The notes under the pieces are model-generated. The model worked only from the letters and a program-made list of their open reading frames with translations. It was not told the DNA's origin and did no database searches. A DNA stretch of 64,000 nt from CALKWS01 sp051020515 (GTDB taxonomy: Bacteria; Actinomycetota; Actinomycetes; Actinomycetales; Beutenbergiaceae), in the NCBI RefSeq assembly GCF_051020515.1, contig NZ_CP194857.1, positions 2,294,001-2,358,000 on the forward strand, written 5' to 3'. A program made the position numbers and the translations under genes. Each line of letters begins with the position of its first letter. The stretch's first letter is position 1. Below are positions 17,392-25,925 of the stretch, one piece after another.

Positions 17392-18492
17392 ATGCACGCG
17401 ATCATTCCCGCCGGTGGTGCGGGCACCCGGCTGTGGCCGCTGTCGCGCCGGGACCACCCGAAGTTCCTGCACGACCTCACCGGCACCGGACGCAGCCTGC
17501 TGCAGGCCACCATCGACCGGATGACTCCGCTGGCCCGCTCGGTCACGGTGGTCACCGGCGACCGGCACGCCCAGTCGGTACGGGAGCAACTCCCGCAGGT
17601 GCCCGCCGAAGCGGTCCTGGCCGAACCCGCCCCCCGGGACTCGATGGCCGCGATCGGCCTGGCCGCGGCGGTGCTCGCGCGCCGGCACGGCGGCGAGGAC
17701 GTGATCGTGGGATCCTTCGCGGCCGATCATGTCATCACCGACGAGGAGGCCTTCGCCGAGGCGGTCGGGGCCGCCGAGGCCGCCGCCGCTGCGGGGTACG
17801 TGGCCACCATCGGGGTCGAGGCCTCCAGCCCCTCGACCGCCTTCGGTTACATCGAAGCCGGTGCGGAACTGACGCAGGTGCGGGCGGGGTTGCCCGTGCA
17901 CCGGGTAGCGGCGTTCACCGAAAAGCCCGACGTCGACACCGCGACCGCGTACCTGGCCACCGGCCGGTACCGGTGGAACGCCGGGATGTTCGTGGTGGCG
18001 GCGCGGGTGCTGCTTGATCACCTGGCGCGGCACCAGCCGGACCTGGCCGCCGGCCTGGACGCGATCGCGGCCGCCTGGGACGGCCCGGAGCGTGAGCAGG
18101 TGCTGGCGAGGCACTGGGCCGGGCTCCCCGCGATCAGCATCGACCACGCGATCGCCGAACCGGTGGCCGCCCGTGGCGGGGTAGCAGTGGTTCCGGCGAG
18201 TTTCGGCTGGGACGACGTGGGGGACTGGGCTTCCATCCGGGCGGTTCTGGGCCCGGCCGGTGCCGATGCCGCGGTGCGGGTGCTCGGTGACGCCGACCGG
18301 GTGCTCGCCCTGGATGCCCCCGGTGGCATGGTGGTGCCCGGCAGCGGACGCACGGTGGTGCTGGTCGGGGTGCCCGATGCGGTGGTGGTCGACACCCCGG
18401 ATGCGATCCTGGTCACCACGGCCGCGCACGCGCAGCGGGTCAAGGACGCCGTCGCGGCACTGGCGCGGCCCGGTGCGGACCACCTGCTCTGA
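17392..18492 (+). CDS. manC: Mannose-1-phosphate guanylyltransferase
   Basis: Nucleotidyltransferase of 366 aa making GDP-mannose from mannose-1-phosphate and GTP. The N-terminal loop IIPAGGAGTRLWPLSRRDHP, the EPAPRDSMAAIGLAA motif, FTEKP and WNAGMFV are those of the ManC family. It is a single-domain enzyme without the phosphomannose isomerase domain. GDP-mannose feeds cell-wall and glycolipid mannosylation. The phospho-sugar mutase near 41-42.8 kb is a possible partner but lies in a nucleoside operon. Confidence 0.88.
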   Translation: MHAIIPAGGAGTRLWPLSRRDHPKFLHDLTGTGRSLLQATIDRMTPLARSVTVVTGDRHAQSVREQLPQVPAEAVLAEPAPRDSMAAIGLAAAVLARRHGGEDVIVGSFAADHVITDEEAFAEAVGAAEAAAAAGYVATIGVEASSPSTAFGYIEAGAELTQVRAGLPVHRVAAFTEKPDVDTATAYLATGRYRWNAGMFVVAARVLLDHLARHQPDLAAGLDAIAAAWDGPEREQVLARHWAGLPAISIDHAIAEPVAARGGVAVVPASFGWDDVGDWASIRAVLGPAGADAAVRVLGDADRVLALDAPGGMVVPGSGRTVVLVGVPDAVVVDTPDAILVTTAAHAQRVKDAVAALARPGADHLL

Positions 18493-18511
18493 ACGCGCCG
18501 GCCCGGGCAGG

Positions 18512-18517
18512 TACCCT
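18512..18517 (+). promoter_or_regulatory. -10 hexamer, leaderless start of M20 gene
   Basis: TACCCT lies 7 nt before GTG 18525. Confidence 0.6.
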
Positions 18518-18524
18518 CGACGTC

Positions 18525-19742
18525 GTGGTTTCCCCTTCCCTGGCGGCTGCGGCCCTGGCCGAGCGCGTGCGCGCGCGTGCGGCTGACCTCAACGACGAAC
18601 TGGTCGCGTTCCGCCGCGATCTGCACGCCCACCCCGAGCTCTCCCGCGCCGAGCACCGCACCACCGACCGGGTGGCCACCCGGCTGGAGGCGGCCGGGCT
18701 GACGGTCCGGCGGTTGGAGGGTACCGGGCTGATCTGTGACATCAGAGCCCGGGCCGAGAGTCCCTCCGGGGGCATGGTGGCCCTGCGCGCCGACCTGGAC
18801 GCGCTGCCACTGACAGAGGTCTCCGGGCTCGGGTTCGCCTCCACTGTGCGCGGTGTGGCCCATGCCTGCGGCCACGACATGCACACCACCGTGGTGCTCG
18901 GGGCCGGGCTGGTGCTGGCCGACCTCGCCACCCAGGGTGACCTGCACAGCGACGTCCGCCTGATCTTCCAGCCCGCCGAGGAGGTCCAGCCCGGGGGCGC
19001 CCTGGATGTGATGCGCGCCGGGGGACTCGAGGGGGTCGAGGCGATCTTCGCCCTGCACTGCGACCCCAAGTTCGACGTCGGCCAGGTTGGGACCCGGATC
19101 GGACCGATCACCTCCGCCTCCGACACCGTGACGGTGACCCTGACCTCCACCGGGGGACACACCTCCCGCCCGCACCTGGCCGGTGATCTGGTGGCGGCCC
19201 TCGGGCACGTGATCACCGCCGTACCGGCGATGCTCACCCGCCGCATCGACCCGCGCTCGGGAGTCAACCTGACCTGGGGCGCGGTGCGGGCCGGCAACGC
19301 CCCCAACGCGATCCCCTCGGTGGGTAGCGTCACCGGGACGCTGCGCTGCCTGGACGCCGGGACCTGGGCGTACGCCCAGGAGCTCCTGGTCGATGTGGCC
19401 AAGCAGGTGGTGGCGCCGACCGGGGTGGAGGTGGACGTCCAGATCGTGCGCGGGGTGCCGCCGGTGGACAACGACGAGAAGTCGGTGCGATTCCTCGACG
19501 AGAGCGCCCGCACCGCGCTGGGGCCGGACTCGCTGCAACTGACCGAGCAGTCCCTGGGCGGGGAGGACTTCGCCTGGTACCTGACCGAGATCAAGGGTGC
19601 GATGGCCCGCCTCGGCACCCGGACCCCCGGCGGACGCACCTACGATCTGCACCGTCCCGATGTGATCTTCGACGAGGACGCGATCGGGGTGGGGGTGCGG
19701 TTCCTGACCCAGGCCGCTGCCCGCGCCGGCCGGGAACGCTGA
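18525..19742 (+). CDS. M20 family amidohydrolase (N-acyl amino acid / hippurate hydrolase type)
   Basis: Metal-dependent amidohydrolase of 405 aa with an M20D-type catalytic domain (about 25-195 and 310-400) and a dimerisation lid domain between. Metal and catalytic motifs are ALRADLDALPL, HACGHDMHTT and FQPAEEVQPGG, with LGGEDFAWY near the end. Such enzymes split N-acyl amino acids, hippurate or indole-acetyl amino acids. The exact substrate is not readable. Confidence 0.85.
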   Translation: MVSPSLAAAALAERVRARAADLNDELVAFRRDLHAHPELSRAEHRTTDRVATRLEAAGLTVRRLEGTGLICDIRARAESPSGGMVALRADLDALPLTEVSGLGFASTVRGVAHACGHDMHTTVVLGAGLVLADLATQGDLHSDVRLIFQPAEEVQPGGALDVMRAGGLEGVEAIFALHCDPKFDVGQVGTRIGPITSASDTVTVTLTSTGGHTSRPHLAGDLVAALGHVITAVPAMLTRRIDPRSGVNLTWGAVRAGNAPNAIPSVGSVTGTLRCLDAGTWAYAQELLVDVAKQVVAPTGVEVDVQIVRGVPPVDNDEKSVRFLDESARTALGPDSLQLTEQSLGGEDFAWYLTEIKGAMARLGTRTPGGRTYDLHRPDVIFDEDAIGVGVRFLTQAAARAGRER

Positions 19743-19946
19743 GAACCGGCCCAGGCCCCGTGGCGGTGTGGCGGTGCCAGTGCCCGCCGGTGGAGGTACC
19801 AGTTGGATAACAACCGCACCCGGTACGACCCGAACCCGCCTGCGCCACCCCGTTTCGGGTCTACCATCAGGCCGGTCGCCGCATCCCTGGCGACGGCACC
19901 GACGCCACATGCCGCCCCGGCCTGTCCACCCCCACAGGAGTCCATC
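19743..19946 (+). promoter_or_regulatory. Promoter and 5' leader of the nucleoside importer operon
   Basis: A gene-free stretch of about 200 nt. TACCAT at 19862-19867, preceded by GGGTC, is the likely -10 and gives a leader of about 75 nt with a GTCGCC/GGCGAC hairpin (19875-19894) and a CAGGAG ribosome-binding site (19935-19940). I see no known riboswitch pattern. Confidence 0.5.
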
Positions 19947-21059
19947 GTGAAGAAGTCCATCTACGCCACGGCCGGCCTGGCTGCTGCCGCGCTCGTCCTC
20001 GCCGCCTGCGGCGCCGCCCCGGAGGATGAGGACCCCGCCGGCGACACCGGTGCCGAGGGTATCGACCAGGAGTTCATGGCCTGCATGATCTCCGACGAGG
20101 GCGGTTGGCACGACGCCTCGTTCAACGAGTCCGGGTACGAGGGCCTGAACCGGGCCGCCGCGGAACTGGGTGTGTCGATCCAGGACGCCGAGTCCACCGA
20201 CCCGGCCCAGTACGCGGGCAACGTTGACGCGATGGTCCAGGAGGGCTGCGACCTGACCTTCGGTGTCGGCTTCGCCCTGGAGGACGACATCCAGGCCGGC
20301 GCAGAGGCCAACGAGGACATCAATTTCGCGCTGATCGACTCTGCGTTCAGCGACGACGAGGGCAACCCGGTGGACCTGCCCAACGCCAAGCCGGTGCTGT
20401 TCAACACCCACGAGGCCGCGTACCTGGCCGGCTACCTGGCCGCCGGGATGACCGAGACCGGGACCGTGGGCACCTACGGCGGGCGCCCGTTCCCGTCGGT
20501 GACGATCTTCATGGACGGCTTCGTCGACGGCGTCGCCGGCTACAACGACACCCACGGCACCGACGTGGAGGTGCTGGGCTGGGACAAGGAGTCCCAGAAC
20601 GGCTCCATGACCGGTGACTTCGAGAACCCCGAGAACGGCTACAACACCACCCAGCAGTTCATCGCCGACGGTGCCGACGTCATCCTGCCGGTGGCCGGAC
20701 CGGTGGGCTCGGGCTCGCTGCGCGCCGCCGACGAGCACGAGGGCATCATGGTGATCTGGGTGGACGCCGACGGATACGAACAACCCGACAACGAGGCCTA
20801 CGGCCAGTACATCCTGACCTCGGTGCTGAAGATGATCGGCAACTCCGTCTTCGACACCATCGAGGCCGCCGCGGCCGGCGAGTTTGACCCGACCCCCTAC
20901 GTGGGCACCCTGGAGAACGGTGGGGTGGACATCGCCCCCTACCACGACTTCGAGGACCAGGTCCCCGACGAACTCAAGGCCGAGATCGATGAGTTGCGCG
21001 AGCAGATCATCAGCGGCGAACTGCAGGTGGACTCCCCCAGCGCGGTCGAGGTCGGCTGA
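19947..21059 (+). CDS. BMP family ABC transporter substrate-binding lipoprotein (nucleoside receptor)
   Basis: Lipid-anchored receptor of 370 aa. The signal peptide ends in the lipobox VLAAC (Cys21), and an acidic linker leads into the BMP/PnrA-type fold (DEGGWHDASFNESGYEG near the start, NTHEAAYLAGYLAA and GGRPFPSVTIFMDGF in the middle). PnrA/BmpA-type receptors bind purine or pyrimidine nucleosides. The downstream ATPase, two permeases, cytidine deaminase and thymidine phosphorylase support nucleosides as ligand. GTG 19947 follows CAGGAG by 6 nt. Confidence 0.9.
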   Translation: MKKSIYATAGLAAAALVLAACGAAPEDEDPAGDTGAEGIDQEFMACMISDEGGWHDASFNESGYEGLNRAAAELGVSIQDAESTDPAQYAGNVDAMVQEGCDLTFGVGFALEDDIQAGAEANEDINFALIDSAFSDDEGNPVDLPNAKPVLFNTHEAAYLAGYLAAGMTETGTVGTYGGRPFPSVTIFMDGFVDGVAGYNDTHGTDVEVLGWDKESQNGSMTGDFENPENGYNTTQQFIADGADVILPVAGPVGSGSLRAADEHEGIMVIWVDADGYEQPDNEAYGQYILTSVLKMIGNSVFDTIEAAAAGEFDPTPYVGTLENGGVDIAPYHDFEDQVPDELKAEIDELREQIISGELQVDSPSAVEVG

Positions 21060-21072
21060 CGTTGACGATCAC

Positions 21073-21104
21073 GGTGACCCGGGCTGCGAAAGGCCCGGGT
21101 CGCC
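21073..21104 (+). terminator. Hairpin after the nucleoside-binding protein gene
   Basis: A 12-bp stem (21073-21084 with 21093-21104, one G-U pair; core GACCCGGGC) closes an 8-nt TGCGAAAG loop. There is no U-tract. As with the hairpin at 1392, it follows the receptor gene and precedes the ATPase gene. Confidence 0.65.
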
Positions 21105-21118
21105 GTCGTCCGCCCCGC

Positions 21119-21124
21119 TACAGT
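21119..21124 (+). promoter_or_regulatory. Possible internal promoter before the ABC ATPase
   Basis: TACAGT, 25 nt before GTG 21150, could give a secondary transcript of the ATPase-permease part. AAGGGAG (21138-21144) is the ribosome-binding site. Confidence 0.35.
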
Positions 21125-21149
21125 GCGGGCAGGACCGAAGGGAGCACAG

Positions 21150-22924
21150 GTGCGGCTCGAACTGCGCGGGATCACCAAACGCTTCGGCCCGCTGGTGGCC
21201 AATGACGCGATCGATCTGACCTTCGAGGCCGGGCAGATCCACGCCCTGCTGGGCGAAAACGGTGCCGGCAAGTCCACGTTGATGAACGTGTTGTACGGCC
21301 TGTACACCCCCGATGCCGGAGAGATCGTCGTCGACGGCGAACCGGTTTCCTTCGCGGGCCCCGGCGAGGCGATGGCCGCGGGCATCGGCATGGTGCACCA
21401 GCACTTCATGCTGGTGCCGGTGTTCACGGTGGCCGAGAATGTGGTGCTCGGCCACGAACCCACCGGGCCGCTGGGCGTGATCGACCTGGACCAGGCCCGC
21501 CGCATCGTGCAGGAGATCTCCGAACGCTTCGGGTTCGAGGTCAACCCCGACGCGCGCGTGGAGGACCTGAGCGTCGGTGCGCAGCAGCGGGTGGAGATCA
21601 TCAAGGCGCTGTCCCGCGACGCCCGGGTGCTCATCCTCGATGAACCCACCGCGGTGCTGACCCCGCAGGAGACCGATGAGCTGATCGAGATCATGCAGCA
21701 GCTCAGTGACTCCGGTACCACGATCGTGTTCATCACCCACAAACTGCGGGAGGTCCGGGCGATCGCGGACCAGATCAGCGTGATCCGGCGGGGCAAGGTG
21801 GTCGGGGACGCCTCCCCGGCGGACTCCGAGGCCACCCTGGCCGCCCTGATGGTGGGCCGGGAGGTGAACCTGCGGGTCGATCGCGAACCCGCCCGCCGCA
21901 CCGAGCACACCCTGACCATCAAGGATCTGAGCGTGCGCGACGTGGACGGGAGCCAGGTGGTGGACGCGGTGAACCTGCAGGCCCACGGCGGAGAGGTGCT
22001 GGCGATCGCCGGGGTGCAGGGCAACGGCCAGTCCGAGTTGGTCGAGGCGATTCTGGGGCTGCGCGAGGCGACCGGCGGTTCGGTCGACCTGGACGGGCAG
22101 GAACTGCTGGGACGCAGCGTGCAGGAGGTGCTGCGCGCCGGTGTGGGGTACGTCCCCGAGGACCGCTCCACCGACGGCCTGGTCGGACCCTTCACGATCG
22201 CGGAGAACCTGATCCTGGACCTGCACGACCAGGCCCCGTTCGCGCGGGGGTGGAGCATGGACCAGGACGCGATCACCGACAACGCCCGGCGTCAGGTCGA
22301 GGCGTTCGACGTGCGCACCTCCAGCATCCACGCTCCGGTCGCGACCCTGTCCGGTGGCAACCAGCAGAAAGTGGTGCTGGCCCGGGAGATGTCGCGCCCG
22401 CTGCGGGTACTGGTCGCCTCCCAGCCCACCCGCGGCCTGGACGTGGGATCGATCGAGTTCGTGCACGGGCGCATCATCGCCGAACGCGACGCGGGCACCC
22501 CGGTGCTCATCGTGTCCACCGAACTGGATGAGGTGATGGCGGTGGCGGACCGGATCGCGGTGATGTGTACCGCGGCCGTGTGGTCGGGGTGGTCGACGGC
22601 GACACCGATCGTGACGTACTCGGGCTGATGATGGCCGGGGTGGCACCGCAGGAGGCCGAGGAGCGGGCCGCCGCTGAGCACACCCGGATGCACGTCGCCG
22701 ACACCGCAGGCCAGGTCGAGGAGGTCACCGGGGATCCGGTGGCGGTGGAGGACCCGCCCATCGGTTCCCGACCCGGTGAGCCCGCCCAGAGCCCGCCCGG
22801 CGATGATCCGCGCGACCGGGATCCCGGAGAGGCCGTCATGCATGAGGGCGGCAGTGCTGATCCGACCGGGGGCGACCGCGGCAACGGGGACGGCACCCAG
22901 GAGGGGCAGGTGCGCGATGTCTGA
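21150..22924 (+). CDS. BMP/sugar-type ABC transporter ATP-binding protein with acidic tail, frameshifted
   Basis: Double-domain ATPase of the nucleoside importer, about 591 aa after correction. Domain 1 (5-235) has GENGAGKST, the degenerate signature LSVGAQQRVEI and LILDEPTAVLTP. Domain 2 (250-490) has a degenerate P-loop (GVQGNGQSE), LSGGNQQKVVLAREM and VLVASQPTRGLDVGS, a usual asymmetry in this family. Near 22564-22568 (GATGTGTACC) the frame shifts by net -1, probably one TG too many before YRGRVVG. After LGLMMAGV an unusual tail of about 90 residues, rich in Glu, Asp, Gly and Pro, leads to TGA 22922-22924. The permease start (22917) lies within the tail's end. Confidence 0.85.
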
Positions 22925-24149
22925 GCGACGCACCGAACCCGCGGGGGCCGGCCCGGACCCGGGTGAGCAGGGCAGCGAGATGCGCGGGGTGCTGCGGGAG
23001 ATCCTCTCGGCCAGCTGGGTCACCGTGCTGCTGGCCATCGTGGCCGCGCTGGTGGTCTCCGCGGTCCTGGTGATGTACGCCGACCCGGACGTTCGTGGTT
23101 CCGCGGTGTACTTCTTCGACCGGCCCGGCGACACCTTCTCCGCGGCCTGGGGCGCGATCGTGGATACCTACACGGCCCTGTTCCGTGGCGCCGTCTTCGA
23201 CTACCGGGCCGACTCGGTCAGCAGGGCGCTGCGGCCGGTCACCGAGACGTTCGTGGCCGCAACGCCGCTCATCTTCGCCGGCCTCGGGCTGGGCATCGCC
23301 TTCCGCGCCGGGATGTTCAATATCGGCGCCCAGGGGCAGGTGCTCGCCGGGGCCGCTGCGGCCGCCTACGTCGGCTTCGCCCTGCCGATGCCGCCCGTGG
23401 TGCACCTGGTGGCCGCGGTGCTGGCCGCCGCTGTGATCGGTGGGCTGTGGGCCGGGATCGCCGGGTTCCTCAAGGCCCGCACCGGCGCGAACGAAGTGAT
23501 CACCACGATCATGCTGAACTGGATCAGCCTGTGGCTGGTGCGGTACCTACTCGATCAGGAGTACTTCGCCCCGGGTCCGAACCCGATCGCACCGCCGGTG
23601 TCGTCGAACTCGGTATTTCCGCTGTTGCTCGGTTCCGGGTTCAACCTGCACCTGGGTTTCCTGCTTGCCCTGGCCGCGGTGGCGGCGGTGTGGTGGCTGA
23701 TGGAGCGTTCCACGATCGGCTTCAAGTTCCGGGCGGTGGGAGCGAACATGGACGCCGCCCGGACCGCGGGGATCAACGTCAACCTCACCTTCGTGATGGT
23801 CATGGTCAGCGCCGGCCTGCTCGCCGGGCTGGCCGGTGCCAGCCAGATCCTCGGCCCCACCCGGACCCTGCGGGAGACCACCGCGGGGAACATCGGCTTC
23901 GATGCGATCACGGTGGCGCTGCTCGGACGATCCCGGCCGGTGGGGGTGCTGCTGGCCTCGCTGCTGTTCGGGGCGATGCGCGCAGGTCTGCCCCTGATGC
24001 AGGTCAACTCGCACACGCCGGTGGACCTGATCCTGATCCTGCAGGCCACCATCGTGCTGATGATCGCCGCGCCGCCGCTGGTGCGTTCGATGTTCCGGTT
24101 GCCGCAGCCGCACGGTGAGAACCGGCGCCGCGAGGGAGCCCTGGTATGA
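22917..24149 (+). CDS. ABC transporter permease (nucleoside importer, subunit 1)
   Basis: Membrane subunit of 410 aa (BPD_transp_2) with about 8-9 hydrophobic helices and the family motif FRAGMFNIGAQGQVLAGA. The coupling region reads FRAVGANMDAARTAGINV. An acidic hydrophilic N-terminus of about 30 aa precedes the first helix. ATG 22917 follows GGAGGGG (22900-22906) by 10 nt and overlaps the ATPase gene by 8 nt. The second permease begins at its stop (ATGA). Confidence 0.88.
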   Translation: MSERRTEPAGAGPDPGEQGSEMRGVLREILSASWVTVLLAIVAALVVSAVLVMYADPDVRGSAVYFFDRPGDTFSAAWGAIVDTYTALFRGAVFDYRADSVSRALRPVTETFVAATPLIFAGLGLGIAFRAGMFNIGAQGQVLAGAAAAAYVGFALPMPPVVHLVAAVLAAAVIGGLWAGIAGFLKARTGANEVITTIMLNWISLWLVRYLLDQEYFAPGPNPIAPPVSSNSVFPLLLGSGFNLHLGFLLALAAVAAVWWLMERSTIGFKFRAVGANMDAARTAGINVNLTFVMVMVSAGLLAGLAGASQILGPTRTLRETTAGNIGFDAITVALLGRSRPVGVLLASLLFGAMRAGLPLMQVNSHTPVDLILILQATIVLMIAAPPLVRSMFRLPQPHGENRRREGALV

Positions 24150-25438
24150 GCGCCGCGACACACTTCCACGACCCGGCAGTGGCCGCGGCGGACCCCGCGG
24201 TCGGGAGGATCTCCTGGCGCACCCCGGTGCTGATGGCCGCCGTGACGATCGCAGGCCTGCTCGCCTTCGGGCTGTTCACCTCGGCCGGGCGTGAGTCGCG
24301 ATTCAACCTCGGCGGCGGCGGGATCCCGTTCGACCCGCCACCCCTGGTGCTGCCCTCCCGGCTGACGGTCCTGGTGCTGGTGGCCATCGCGCTGACCCTG
24401 ACCGCGCTGGCCTACTGGTACACCTCGACGCGCCGCACGGTTCCGCTGGCGATCCCGATCTCCTTCGGAGTGGTGATGCTGGCGGCCTTCCTGACCTGGG
24501 CGGTGGCCGGTAACGCCCGTGGCCTCACGCTGTCCTTCCTGCTCGCCACCACGATCACGGCCACGCTCCCGTTCGCGTTCGGCGCGATGGCGGGAGTGCT
24601 GTGCGAACGCTCCGGCATCATCAACATCGCCATCGAGGGCCAACTGCTGATGGGGGCCTTCATGGCCGCGATCGTGGCGAGCATGGCCGGCAACTTCTAC
24701 TACGCCCTGATCGCCGCACCGATCGGCGGGGCGCTCGTGGGGTTGCTGCTGGCGGTGTTCTCCATCCGGTACCGGGTGGACCAGATCATCGTCGGTGTGG
24801 TGCTGAACGTGCTGGTGCTGGGGGTGACCACCTACCTGCTGCACTCGGTGGTGCGGGACAACTCCAGCACCATGAACGACCCGCCCCGGTTGACCCCGAT
24901 CCGGATCCCGCTGCTGGCCGACATCCCGGTGGTGGGCCCGGCACTGTTCAACCACAACGTGATCGTCTACGCCATGTTCGCCACCGTGATCGGGTTGCAG
25001 TTCATGATCTTCCGCAGCCGTTGGGGCCTGCGGATGCGCTCGGTGGGCGAGCACCCGAAAGCGGCCGACACCGTCGGCATCAACGTGAACCGGACCCGGT
25101 ACCGCAACGTGGTGTTCGGCTCCGCGGTGGCCGGCTTCGGTGGTGCCGCGCTGGTCTCAGCGGGCCTGGCGTTCCTGGAGAACATCACCGCCGGCCGCGG
25201 TTACATCGCCCTGGCCGCGATGATCCTGGGCCGGTGGAAGCCCGCCGGTGCCCTGGCCGCAGCGCTGCTGTTCGGCTTCGCCGACTCCCTGAACCGGATG
25301 CTGGTGAACATCAGTTCCCCGGTGCCGACCGAACTGCTGGCGATGTTGCCCTACCTGGCCACCATCTTCGCCGTGGCCGGACTGGTGGGCCGGGTGCGCC
25401 CGCCCGCGGCGGAGGGCAAGCCGTACCCGCCCTCATGA
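24146..25438 (+). CDS. ABC transporter permease (nucleoside importer, subunit 2)
   Basis: Second membrane subunit (430 aa) with about ten hydrophobic helices. The conserved ERSGIINIAIEGQLLMGAF and the coupling loop RMRSVGEHPKAADTVGINV mark the YufQ/NupQ-like branch. It overlaps the first permease by ATGA and is followed 44 nt downstream by cytidine deaminase, tying transport to nucleoside breakdown. Confidence 0.88.
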   Translation: MSAATHFHDPAVAAADPAVGRISWRTPVLMAAVTIAGLLAFGLFTSAGRESRFNLGGGGIPFDPPPLVLPSRLTVLVLVAIALTLTALAYWYTSTRRTVPLAIPISFGVVMLAAFLTWAVAGNARGLTLSFLLATTITATLPFAFGAMAGVLCERSGIINIAIEGQLLMGAFMAAIVASMAGNFYYALIAAPIGGALVGLLLAVFSIRYRVDQIIVGVVLNVLVLGVTTYLLHSVVRDNSSTMNDPPRLTPIRIPLLADIPVVGPALFNHNVIVYAMFATVIGLQFMIFRSRWGLRMRSVGEHPKAADTVGINVNRTRYRNVVFGSAVAGFGGAALVSAGLAFLENITAGRGYIALAAMILGRWKPAGALAAALLFGFADSLNRMLVNISSPVPTELLAMLPYLATIFAVAGLVGRVRPPAAEGKPYPPS

Positions 25439-25482
25439 GAAGCCCGGGGAGCAGGGTCGAGCGATGAAGGAGGCTGAGCCGA

Positions 25483-25871
25483 ATGAGCACGATCGACTGG
25501 CACGAACTGCGGGCGGCGGCCCGGGAGGTGGCGCAGCGCGCCTACGCCCCCTACTCGGGCCTGCGGTCGGCGCCGCGGCGCGGACCGATGACGGCCGGGT
25601 GCTGGTGGGGTGCAACGTGGAGAATGCCGCCTACGGGGTGACCCTGTGCGCGGAGTGCTCGCTGGTCTCCGCGCTGGTCACCGGCGGCGGGGGGCGCCTG
25701 GCGGCCTTCACCTGCGCCGGTGCCGAGGGGCAGTTGCTGATGCCCTGCGGGCGCTGTCGGCAACTCCTCTGGGAACACGGCGGAGCCGGGTTGCTGGTGG
25801 ACACTCCCTCCGGCATCCGGCCGATGAGCCAGGTGCTGCCCGACGCCTTCGGTCCGGACCACCTCCCCTGA
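25483..25871 (+). CDS. cdd: Cytidine deaminase, frameshifted
   Basis: Zinc-dependent deaminase of about 129 aa converting (deoxy)cytidine to (deoxy)uridine. ATG 25483 lies 9 nt after AAGGAGG (25467-25473) and encodes MSTIDWHELRAAAREVAQRA and AYAPYS. One G is missing near 25564-25566 (CTGCGGTCGG), and the -1 frame continues with VGAAARTDDGRVLVG, the substrate and zinc motif NVENAAYGVTLCAE (Cys, Glu) and PCGRCRQ (two Cys). All zinc ligands are present, so the break looks like a sequence error. Confidence 0.87.
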
Positions 25872-25914
25872 GCACCGCCCATCGGCCCTCCGGGCCGGGG
25901 CGCGGGGGAGCATT

Positions 25915-25920
25915 ACCATC
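25915..25920 (+). promoter_or_regulatory. -10 hexamer, leaderless start of deoA
   Basis: TACCAT lies 5 nt before ATG 25926. Confidence 0.55.
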
Positions 25921-25925
25921 GGGTC

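Noticed and set aside
18018..20945. 975-aa minus-strand open frame
   Set aside because: Low-complexity His/Gly/Val/Gln content and complete overlap with manC, the M20 gene and the BMP receptor mark it as an antisense shadow.
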